Part shown: positions 20,516 through 32,500 of the stretch, piece after piece
Numbering within the stretch: the stretch's first letter is position 1
Layout of the letters: each line of letters opens with the position of its first letter
Source: Symbiodinium natans
Taxonomy: Eukaryota; Sar; Dinophyceae; Suessiales; Symbiodiniaceae
Direction: 5' to 3'
NCBI GenBank assembly: GCA_905221605.1
Contig: CAJNDS010000340.1
Span: 1 to 45,000, forward strand
Length of the DNA: 45,000 bases
The notes under the pieces: generated by a model
Databases searched by the model: none
Told to the model about the DNA's origin: nothing
What the model saw: the letters and a program-made list of their open reading frames with translations, nothing else
Made by a program: the position numbers and the translations under genes

Positions 20516-23500
20516 CGACAGAGCCGGCTTGGCGGGTTTCAAGGTTTGTGGCATGGGGCTGTGAGTTCAGAGGGCAGGGTTGAGGTTTAGGGCCTCGGGC
20601 TAAACCCTAACCCTCAACCCTCAACCCTCAACCCTCAACCCTAAACCCTAAACCCTAAACCCTAAACCCTAAACCGGCTCTCGTGACTTGGGGCTTGGCA
20701 CTCTTCTTGGCTCCATGCTGAGTGCGACACCACAACCCCAACTGTTGGAGACCCTCCAAATCCGTTCGCTTCCTGCATTTGCACTGCCTGTGCGCAGCTC
20801 GCCCCCCAACCCCTATTAGGGTTTGGGGTTTAGGGTTTAGGGTTCAGGGTTTAGGGTTTAGGGTGTGAAGTGTTGCACATTAAACTCCTGAGTTTCGCGT
20901 TCAGGGGATGTCCCTGGGTGTAGCGTTTAGGGGATTTCCAGAGTACTTTATCCTATATACCCTTTGAAAGGGAAGCACGCTTCTCCATATGTAGCAGGCA
21001 CAGGGCTGCTGTTCGAGTCTGGCTTTGGGGGTAAGTTTGTACGGGGTAGAGAGATACGCAGCAGGGCAGGTGCAATCTCATTCCAGGCGTTGCGAACCCT
21101 AAACCCGAAGCCCTAAACCCTTAACCCTAAAGCCTAAGCCGTAAGCCCTAAACCCTAAACCCTAAACACTCTTTGTATGGGTTTGGGTTTTTGTGGGTTT
21201 AGCTCCTTCCCCTGGCCAGTCGAGAAGAGGGGAGATCATCTTCAACCGTGCGTCCACGGCCAGAGAGGATCTGCCCGCAGCTTAGAAGCCGCCCTCAAAG
21301 AACCCTTAAACCCTAAACATTTAGGGTTTAGGGCTTAAGGTTTAGGAACCCTAAACTCTAGACCTTATACCCTTGTCCTTCTATACCCTACACACCCAAA
21401 AGACACGACACCCTGGCCTAAACCGTAAACCCTATAGAGACCTTCAACCCTAAGCCATGAAGAAGCGGACGGGATGGCTCCTAAGACCCTGGGTCAAGTA
21501 CGACAAGCTCTACCACAAACGTGATTCAGGGCTTACTAGGTAGACCCTTGGGATATTTTAAATTTTGCCTCATTGGGTTTAAGAGGCTCATCTTCAGGAA
21601 TATTTTTAGGAGTTCTAAGGGCCATCCTAGTTTAGGTTTTGTGCAGCCAACTTCTGCAACCCCTAAACCCTAAACCCTAAACCCTAAACCCTAAACCCTA
21701 GACCCTAAACCCTAAACCCTAAACCCTAAACCCTCGTCAATGCATGTCCCACACGACTCGCCGGGACTTGCTGCGCCCACGACGCGCTTTAGCCTAGATG
21801 CTAAACCCCCAAACCCCGCTTTCGGTTTACATAGGGTTTAGTGCTCAGGGTTTAGGATTTGGGGGCTGGATGAACCCACTGCAACACCCCAAAGTTCGGG
21901 TTTAGGGTTTGGGGAATGTTCAGGTGCGTTTTGGTGGTTCGCCCTGAACCTAAGCCCTAAACTCCAAACCCTAAACCCTAAACCCGTCCTCAGATCCTCA
22001 ACTCTAAACTCCAATCCCCAATCAATCCCCACGGGCCCCACCCCCATGGGTAAAGGGTTTAGGGGGTTTAGGTCTTCTGGCCAGTTCTTAGTAGGGAATG
22101 AGGGAATTAGGGTCCTGTAATCCCTTAATATGTATGGGGGTCGATGCTGAGGTCTAGCAAAAGAGTTTAGGGGAGGACTCGGTTTAGCAAAGCTTGTATA
22201 AGTAAGAGTGTGCCTTTCCCGCCGCAAGCCCGAAGCTATTCTGAACTCTATGTGCGGCTAAAGCTATCTTCAACACTACCCTTAAGCCCTATAAGACCAT
22301 GCACAAACTACAAACCCTACAATGCTAAGTTTTCTACTATCGCAAGGGGGCCCAAATGCCTCTACGCGACACAATCCCCAAATCCGGGCCCCAATCCTAA
22401 ACGCATGCTCTCGGCAGAACAGTTGGCAACCGCCTGTCATGCGACTTTTCTCACCTGATCGACCCAAGAAGGCCGCGCAATATGCAGGGTTTAGGGCTGG
22501 GAGCATCACACTCACGCCGTCACGCGTTCCGGACTGGTCGGGTCTATCGGGAGTTGTTCAGCGGGCCATACCGGCCGCTTGTTTGGTGTGCCAACGCCAG
22601 AGCATGACAGAGCATGGAAGCTGGATTTAATTTCATCGATCAGACTTGCGTCTGTGTGGGGTTTCGGGTTCAATCTTGCGAAACTTTGGGTTCAAGGGCT
22701 GGATGGGCCATGAACTTGAACACTGACCCCCAAAGAGAGATTTTAGGGGGCTTTAATGGAGGGCTTAGGCCCAAGAGCTTGTTGAGGGTTTAGGGGTTGA
22801 AGGTTTGGCGGGTTTGAGGGCCTAGAGTTTAGGGTGTCGGATTCTTGGTTGGGGTCCTTATTCCCTCATCCCCTACGAAGAACCAGGGGTTTTTTTGGGC
22901 TGAAGGACTTTGGCCTTGAACTCTTTTAATCTTGGCTTTCTTCTGGCTGGCTCTTAGGACTTTAACCTTCTGGGCTTTTTGTAGAGAATCAGGAGCCTAA
23001 AAGTAAAAATAAATTTTTTAGGAGGGGTTCAGAAGTCAGCCGGTTTTTGTTGAAGCCTAAGTCCTGGACTCCAAAGCCAAGGTCTCATGAGGTGTGGGCC
23101 CGATGAACCCACGGCAACACCCCCAAGGTGAACCTTTAGGGTTTAGGGTTTAGGGTTTAGGGTTTAGGGTTTAGGGTTTAGGGTTTAGGGTTTAGGGTTA
23201 GGGTTTAGCTACTGTTTGCTTAAGAACCCCCCCCCCAAAAAAAAAATGAACGTAATATTCCTGATAAGGGCAATATCGGGCTTCTTATTTCATAGTCTTG
23301 GGGGGTTCTTAAGCAAATAGTAGTTAGGGTTTAGGGGCTACAAGGAGGTGCCCCCTTATTGTACTAACCATAGTTAAGGAACTTATTAAAACCTGAGTTA
23401 GGATCCTTCTAGCCCACTTTAGGGTCCTAATACCTCTACTTATAACTAGGGGGGCCCCTCCTTGTAGGCTTTGGGGGATTGTTCTGGACTCTGAAACCGA

Positions 23501-26500
23501 GATCTCATGCGGTGTGGGCTCTGGGTCAGGGGTCCTCTTGCCGAACACCCCACCCTAGGTGTTTAGGGTTTAGGGTTTAAGGTTTTGGGTTTTGGGTTTA
23601 GGGTTGCCCAACTCACCCTAAGCATGCCCCCGAGGCTCAAGACGCAGCGTGGGAAGCAGGCGATGCAGTGCTACCAGGCCCTCTTCCCACGGTTCCCAGA
23701 TTTTGTGGGTTTAGGGTTTAGTGTTTAGGGTTAGGGTTTAGGGTTTAGGGTTTAGGGTTTAGGGTTTAGGGTTTAGGGTTTAGGGCCAGTCTAGGGTGTT
23801 GGCGGGTTACCGGTTTGGGTTTTTAACCCCGAAGGCCAAAGTCCGGAAAATTCCCAGCAGTCCACTCAAAGCCTCAATAAAGCAACAGCATCTCTTGACC
23901 CCAAACGCCCCCCCAAAAACCCAAGCAGCCCTAATCCTAAATGCTTAATATTGAATCAATGCTGACAAGACTCAAAACAACACAAGAATCCCAAAATCCT
24001 TGAAGCACAAACCAGAACCGTGAACCCTAAGACCCTCCTGACACCTACATCAGGGAGAACTGGAGCTGGCGGTCCTCCTGTTCTTCCAGCAGGTTTGGCG
24101 TTTGGAGCCGGGGGGGCGGGGTCAGCGGGAGGAGGAGATGTCAGCTGCTTTCGTTGAGTAGCTTTTAGGTGTTGGAGGTTAAGGGTGTTTTTTGGGTTGA
24201 GGGTTTAGGGTAGCTTCCTTCAAATTTGCTGAGGGATGCCGGACTGTTTTCATCATGGGTTCTGATTTTGTTGGGATATTTGGTCCTGGCCCACCTTGCC
24301 TTGCCTTGCATGTGGGGTTGAGCGTTCCCTAAACGTTGTGGTCTGCTATACTAGAATAGAGACCCACGAACACTCCCATAGTTACAGTCTTGATCAACCC
24401 CCTCATGCATGCAGCCTTCCCAGCCGCAGAAGGATGTTCGTCTCACAGAAGGGTTTAGGGTTTAGGGCATAGGGTTTAGGGTTTAGGGCTTAGGGTTTAG
24501 GGTTTTGGGTTTAGGGTTCAGGGTTTAGGGCTAGGGTTTCGGGTTTAGGGTGTAGCGTCGACGCGCAAAACCTGTGCATCACCAAACCTCCAAAGCCTCA
24601 AGGCCCCGAAGCCTAAAGTTGAAGACCACGAGCCAAAGAACCGAAACCCAAAACCCCGAACCCTAAACCCTAAACCCTAAACCCCAAGCCTGCAACCCTA
24701 AACCCTAGAACCCTATACCCTAAACCTTCAGTCTTCAACCCTATACCCTGAATCCTAAACCCTCAGCCTTCAGATCGGCCGAATCTTCGCGAGCCTCGGA
24801 TTGGAGGACCTTTTCGATGCCTTTCCGGTTTGGAGGGTTTCGGGGTTGCGCTTTAGGGTGGTGTAGAGCATAGGGTTTAGGGTTTAGGGTTTAGGGTTTG
24901 GGTTTAGGGTGGCGTAGGTTTGAGCCTTACCCTTATGACCTCGTTTTTTTGGGAGTCAGGTTCCCTCAGGGGCCTTATTAAGCAACAGAAGGCATCCTCT
25001 TTTTTCTCAAGGACACCGGTGAGCGGAGTTTTGGGGTTAGGAATTCTTTTTTTGTCGGGGGGGGGGGGGGGTTAGGGTGAATGGTTCAGGATTTAGTGGT
25101 ATGGATGAGACATAGGGGACCCCAAATCAGAGAAGCGTCCATCTGCCAAATGATTGTGGGGCTTAGGGCATTCAGGGTTAAGATTCTGGACGGGAGAGTA
25201 TAGTGTACTTAACAGGTCTGGGTAGTTGGCCAATGCGCTGGACATTCCCTGGTCGTTTTCCTTCGTTTCTTTCGCGTTTCCTTCGGTTTGCTGGGGGCGA
25301 CCATGCCCAAAACACGGGTATTTCCAGCGTTTTATGCCCATGCCCAAAGCACTTGGATTTACGGCGTTTTCGCATCTTTGTACAACATACTGCACAAGGA
25401 TGTGGAACAAGAAAATCTGTCACAAACGTTTACCTTGCACAAAAAAACTCCCGCATGTTCCAAAAAGAAGAGCTTCACTAACAACTCCCAACCATGCTGT
25501 CCCAGCAAGAATAGTTGTTGGAAACCCCTAAAAACAGCTCCGTACCACGCCTGCCTGTACGAACGACGTGTTGCGAAGAGCCTGCACCCAGGGAAAATAC
25601 AGCGCGTTAACCGGGTGGCTATACCTTAAGTAGGCCTAAGTAGGGTTATACGTACCTTCACTAGGGCCACTAGGGTCGTGAGCACGGCTAGCATACATAT
25701 AGCCAAGATGCTAATTAAACCCTAAACCCTAAACCCCCAATCCCTAAACCTCAAACCTACAGTAAACCCCAATTGAACCCCTAAACCCCTAACCCCCTGA
25801 ACCTTAAACCTAAACCTAAACCCTAAGCCCCCAAACCCTAAACCCCCAAACCCTAAACCCTAAACCCCTAAATCCCTAAACCCCTAAACCCCGAAATCTA
25901 AACCCTAAACCCCAAACACGGAGCCCGGAATGTTCCAGGACTACTTGGGTTTCTTCTGGGAGTCGGTGTGGCTTGGAACTTGGTGCTCGTTTTGGCTGAA
26001 ACCCTATAAACCAGGGTGTAGGGTTTAGGGTTTAGGGTTTAGGGTTTAGGGTTTAGGGTTTAGGGTTTAGGGGGTTCAAGGGGCAAGCAACCTAAGGTTC
26101 CTGAACCTATACCCCCCACTACTCCCTAAGGCTCCCTGAGCTGCCCTAAGGGTCGTGCAGAGCGTGTCGGAAGTGATGGTTTTCCAACCCTAAACCCTAA
26201 ACCCTAAACCCTAAACCCTAAACCCTAAATGTTCAGTTCGACTTAGTGGATGCGTCTGGCGAGCACCTGCCTGGCGTGGCACTCGGGGACAACAGCGCCT
26301 GCGTGTCGCAGGGGAGCTTGGTGCACATCAGCTTTTCCTGGGAGACAATGCCGAGGTGAAACTTGCTGTGGTTTAGGGTTTAGGGTTTAGGGTTTAGGGT
26401 TAGGGTTAGGGTTTAGGGTTTAGGGTTTAGGGTTTAGGGTTTAGGGTTTAGGGTTCAGGTTGCCCTGAGGAGGTGGCCGGCAGCGACGGATTTGATTGGA

Positions 26501-29500
26501 GCCGACCGCGGAGTGAGTTTCCCTTCCTGCCTACTACCTACCCCCCATGAATCCCCCTTCCCTTAAGAACCTTATAAACCTTAGACCCTAAGCCCTTTAT
26601 TTACCTGCAGCTTAATGGGTTATACCCTACTGCGTAAGGGGTAGTTACTACTACACTGGAGTCCCAGGTAAGCCTAAACCCTAAACCCTAAACCCTAAAC
26701 CCTAAACCCTAAACCCTTGATTTTAAGCTAAACCCCCTGTTCTGCTCCAGCCCCAAATCTTGGAACTCGAAAAGCACCTCCAGACGCCGAGATTCCTAAG
26801 CCCCAAGCCCTACTCCATTCCCCTAAACCCTAAACCCTAAACCCTCGGACCCCAAACTACCCTACACCCTAATCCCGAAATCCTGAGAATCCAGACCCTA
26901 CCCTCACACCCCCCTAAACCCTAAACCCTAAACCCTAAACCCTAAACCCTCGAACCCCACGCCCTACCGTCATTGCCCTAAATCCTAAATTCTCAGACAC
27001 AAGCCCTTAACCATAAATCCAAATCCAAATCTTCAGAACCCAAACCCTGCGCCCCGGAAGCCTTCCTGAGCTTAGGGGTTTAGGGGTTTCGGGTTCAGGG
27101 TTTAGGGTTTAGGGTTTAGGGCGTTAAGGGTTTAGGGTTTGCGTGTCATCGGGTTCGGGCTTCCTTTCAAGTATTGGGCGCGCGCTGAGCAGAATCCTTG
27201 GGGATATCTTGGAGTGCAAGCGGCATCAAGGTGTAGGCACCAGGGCGAAGTGTTTGGGGTTAGGGTTTAGGGTTTAGGGTGTAGGGTTTAGGATTTAGGG
27301 CCATGCCCTTTGGTGTGGGTTTACGGGGACGTCGTTGCCTTGCGTAGCCAGCTCAGGCTCAAAATCCCGAAGCTCAGCACCCCTGGGCTCCAAAACTTGA
27401 AGTGAGGGGCCGTTCTCAATGTGTGACGCGTTTCATATACCTTGTACATAATAGCAGTCCCAGCAAAGTGCCCCTTGACTTAGAAGTCTAGAACAGTCTT
27501 CCACCCCTCCCCAAATTCCGAAGCCTTGCCGAGGGCGATCATCACGTTCGAAGCAGGGATCATCAATACCCTACTTGCACTCCTGTGGCTCAGTTTCGCG
27601 TGAGCCTCAGACTACCGAAAGGGAAGTTCCGTGTTCCTTGTCGTTCACCGTTTCCGCAAGCACCGGTGTCTTTGGGATGCTGTGCTGTCTTGTTGATAAG
27701 CACCCCTCAGAAGCCCGCCACGTTGACCCAGGGTGGTATCTTAACGGCCAGCTGCCAATGGTCCCTTAGTGTGGTTCCTTCAAAGGGGACCCCTCACATA
27801 TCCCTCTTTACCCTGTACGAACCAAGGGCCCATGCTTCGGAACCCTTTAAAGGAGGTAAAGGACCTTATTAAGGGCCCATATAGCTACCCTTAAGACCCT
27901 AAACCCTGAACCCCTAAACCCTAAACTTGGGCACCTTCCCCCTTACAGTTCCTTTTGCTGCATGGTGACAGTGAGGTACCCCGTAGAATCCCTTAAAGGG
28001 GATATACAGGGGCGCCTGATTTCCTCATTCCCTGCAAGCCAGCAATAAGTTTTCTGAGCCGCAGGAGGGCGCCGGCGCCCTCCCACCCAACCTAAACCCT
28101 AAACCCCAAACCCCAAACTCCTAAACCCTATAAACCCTAAACCCGGGGAACCTTGAGGATGCCCGGACCTAGGGTTTAGGGTTTAGGGTGTAGGGTTTAG
28201 GGTTTAGGGTTTAGGGTTTAGGGTTTAGGGTTTAGGGTTCCAGAATTGGGGGATGGAGCCGCCACACTACGCACAGCCAGGAGGGGTACCCCCGCCCACC
28301 CCCAGGGTATCCCTTCCCCCCTGATGGTTCAGGGTTTAGGGTTTAGGCTAAAGGGTTTAGGGTGATTGGAGGTTCATTGTGGGTTTAGGGTTGTCACTCT
28401 GCCTTGATTCATGGGTTTGGGATTGCGGGTTCAGGGTTCGAGGTTCGGTTGAGGGCTTCATCGGTTCATGGTTGAGGCTTTCCGCTCTCCCTCCCCCTGT
28501 GGTTCGTGGTGGGTTAAAGGGTTCAGGGTCGGGCAAGCGCGGGCGCATATAATATTACCGTAATGAAACCCCTAAGCCCAATCCCCATCCTCAGATCCTT
28601 CAACTCTAACACGCATGAAGCCTAGAACCCTAGCCCCAATACATCTCCAGATTCTAGAACTTGAGTCAAACCCTAAATGCCAAGCCCGAAAACACTACAG
28701 CAAACCCTCTCATTGCAAGAAAGGCCCTACGAATAAGCTTACAGCCCAACAGTCTACCCTAAACCCCAAAAACTACACACAAACAACACCCTCAAACTGC
28801 AAACCCTGCCTATCTAAGATGCCCAGTAGTACCCTTATTCCCGTTTCTTGGGGTGTAGGTTCCCTTAAAGGGGCCTTAACCCCTAAACCCTAAAACCCTA
28901 AAACCCTAAAGCCCTAAACCCTAAATGTCGTGATGCCTCTCAGGTGTACAAGCTCCTCCGGCAGTTCGGCGGGTGCGCCCTTCATGCGAACAGACGGAGG
29001 TTTAGGGTCTAGGCCTAGGGTTTTGGGGTTTGGGGTTTAGGGCTTAGGGTTTAGCGGAGACCCTTCAACCTCTCCGGGTTGGGGGGGGGGGGGTCGGTGT
29101 GTGAGATGTTGTGGGTATGTTTGGCCATCGAAACTGCTACGTTTGGGGCAGCTCGGCAGTAGAGCCGCGAACTTGCAACAGCATACCGCCAGGCCGCCAA
29201 GCAGACTGAAATGAAAGTGGCAAACCTCTAAACCACAATGATAGGAATATTAACTGTAATAATAATAATGATGATGATGATGATGATGATGATAGTAGTT
29301 ATGGTAATAAAGCACCTCCGATGACAGTCGCAGCTCCCCAAAATGGTTTCGGATCAAGGGTTTAGGGTTTATAGGGCCCTCCATAGGGAAAGGATCCCGT
29401 AGCAACCAGTCTAAGCAACATGGTTAGGGTGCCAAGGGGGGAGCGATTAATTACTTGGGTCTTAAAGGGATTCGCATAAAAGTAGCTTTAAGGCCCAAGT

Positions 29501-32500
29501 ATATAGTATGTAGGTACATGGACCCTTAGGGTAATTGGCTTGCCGTCAATCAGTGGCTGCGGGGCAACGAGATCATGTACCTGTCCAGGGCTCGGCTCAC
29601 GAACATGTACCCAAAGACCCTAAATCCTAGACTCTATAAGGAGCACATCATAGCGGGGACCCAGATTGGGCATCCTAGTTCAGCACTGCCATCTCTCGTA
29701 GACCTACCCTAAACCCTATAAACCACAAACCCCAAACCCTAAACCCTAAGCCGCGAGGTACCTGTGGCGCATGGGCATCCTGAGATTTGTCCTGGGTTTC
29801 ATCACCACCGTGATCATTGGACCCGCCTGGGTCTCGGTGGGCTGCAGGGGCTCATTTCAACACAAAGGCCCCTAAACCCTAAACCCCACACCCTAAACCC
29901 TAGACCCTGAACCAAGCATCTGTGCTTATCGTCGGGCAAACTTCGGGTTTTGCTAGAAATGCCCCTTGTTGTAGGTCACGGGTGGCTTCCAAAAGCCCAG
30001 GGAAGATCCCTCAACTGCAATTTGGAGATCCTACCATAGTTACTTTGGGAAGTTGCCTTTAAACAAGGGCTTTGGGAAGTTGCCCGGAAGCGCTACAGCC
30101 ATAGGCCCTGAACCCACAGGCCTTCCTCCCGAAACCCTAAACCTTAAACCCTAAATCCCCTCAGCCCATAACCCCCTAAACCTTAAACCCTATAAGCCTT
30201 AATGGTGGCTTGGGGGCATCTTGGGTTGAAGTACTGGGCGGCTCTAGAAGGTAGGTTTTAAGTTCTTAGAGGCTCCAGGATGTCCTAACCTTGCACCCCA
30301 AACCCCTAAGCCAGGTTTTAGGGTTTAGGGCTTTAGGGGTTTAGGGTTTAGGGTATAGGGTTTAGGGTTTAGGGTTTAGGATTTAGGAGGTTTGGGGTAC
30401 TAAGCCACACCACAGCCAAGATTCCGACGGTCGTCAACTTCTTCTTCCTGCCTTTCGTGTGGCACTCAGGGGTGTGCCGGGCTTAGGGTAGTTTAGGCAT
30501 CGAGAGGCCGCGAATCCGCAGCCTGCCAAGAAGTTTCAAGTACCTTAAAGCCTACGTCGGAGCCCAAGAACGCCTTCAAAACACTTTTGGGGGTTCAGGG
30601 TGTAGGGTTTAGCGTTTAGGATGCACCCCAAAGAAGGGTTTAGGGTTTAGAGACTAGGGTTTTGTGGCTCTTGCTAAGGGGTACCTGGGGTGGGGGCTTC
30701 AATCAAGCCTTTGGCTTTCCCTCTGCAAAGCACTGTCGGGCTCTAGGACGCGGGCGTCATGCGTCACGTGCTCTCTATAATTGTATGAAAAGCCCTAAAC
30801 CCTAAACCCTAAACCCTAAACCCTAAACCCTAAACCCTAAACCCTAAACGCTAACCCCTAACCCCTAACCCCCCTACTCTGAATCCAAAGCCGCGAATTC
30901 CCAATCTGCAAAGCAAAGCTCAATCGGTAGAGTTGCTGTTCGCCCTGCCCCAAAGAATCTGTTGCGGGTGCGCCGCCACATGTCAGACACAGTAAGCTCC
31001 TCGAAAGCAAAAACTAGGTAGGTTTTTTGGGACATTTTCTATTTTCCTTTATTGGGTTTAAGAGGATCATATTTAGGAATATTTTTCAGAGTGCCAAAAA
31101 AGCGCATTCCTATAGAAAGATGCTGAAGCCGTGATCCGCCAGATTCGAATCTTCGTTTTCCTGCAGTCGCTTCGGGTGGAAGACAGGCCGGGACATGGAG
31201 GGGCCTTGCGGTTTAGGGTTTAGGGTTATAGGGTTTAGGGTTTAGGGTTTAGGGTTTAGGGTTTAGGGTTTAGGGTTTAGGGTTTAGGGTTTAGGGTTTA
31301 GGGTTTAGGGTTTAGGGATGTTCCCCAAATTTGTCGTGCGTGCCCTTATGTGGTTATATGTGCGGTGACGGTACTGTTAGAATTGGTGAAAAAGTTCCAC
31401 GTAGCTCCATGGCCCGCACAAGCCAACTCCTCAATTCTGACTACCCACGATCCCCACCAGCGCCTTCTTTTGCGGTTTGGGGTTTAGGGTTTAGGGTCTA
31501 GGGTTTAGGGTTTAGGGTTTGGGGTTTAGGGTTTAGGGTTCTCATGTAAACCACATGAAGCCCCCAGCCAGGCAAGAGGAGAGCCAGAACAAGAAGTCGG
31601 ACGACCCCCCTGCATCAGGCCGGATGCATACGTCTCCGAAAGGGTCCAGAGGTACCTCTGCGGTATTTTGGGGTTTAGGGTTTAGGGTTTAGGGTTTAGG
31701 GTTTAGGGCTATACGTGGACCTTTCAGCTACTACATATAGGAACCCCCTTGATGTACATAAACCCTAACACCTTAAACCCTACTATATAGGTGCATGGTT
31801 TCTATGGGTCTCCAGATCATCTCCTAGCGGTCCTGGAAGCCTACATTCCAAAAGGGAGCCCTGAACCCAACTTTTGAGCACAGTTTTCGAGATCCCAACT
31901 ATTAAGTGCAAAAAGCCAAGACCCTAGGTTTATGGTTGAGGGTCGAGGGTGCGACGCTTTTGGCCCCGAGCCCTCAGCCGCAAGCCCTATTCATGCAAGC
32001 CCCCCGAATCTCAACAGACAAAGCAGACACCTGGGCCGACGCAGTGGACTTTCAAGTGTGGAGTTCAAGAATCCTAGAATCCCTGGGGCGAGCTTCAGGG
32101 TTAAGGGTTCGGGGTTTAGGGTTCGGGGTTTAGGGTTTAGGGTTTAGGGTTCGGGGTTTAGGGTTCAGGGTTTAGGGTTTAGGGTTTCGGGTCTTTGCTT
32201 GGTATTAGCTTGTTCTCTCCGGGAGTGTGTCTACACAGTCACAAAGCTGCTGCGGATCGAGGAGGGCTTCGGGGTTGAATGTGCTTTGTCTGGGTCGGGC
32301 TTGCCGAATTTACCTTTAAGCCCTACACCCCCAAAAACCCCGAAACCATAAAACCCCCCTAAACCCCTACACCCCAAACCCTAAACCCTAAGCCCTAAGC
32401 CCTAAACCCATAGACCCTAGACCCAAAACCCATAAGCCCCAAGCCTTGCCCAAGCTGCATGCAGGCGATGGTAAAAAGGCAGAGCCCCAGCAACCGAGCA

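Noticed and set aside
22322-22630. Single 102-codon ORF ending at 22630
   Set aside because: Third-position GC is lower than in the two-exon reading, and it breaks phase with the exon ending at 21539.
25924-26000. Sugar-transporter-like membrane helix (NVPGLLGFLLGVG)
   Set aside because: This frame has low third-position GC; the frame PGMFQDYLGFFWESVWLG is better and keeps phase with the next exon.
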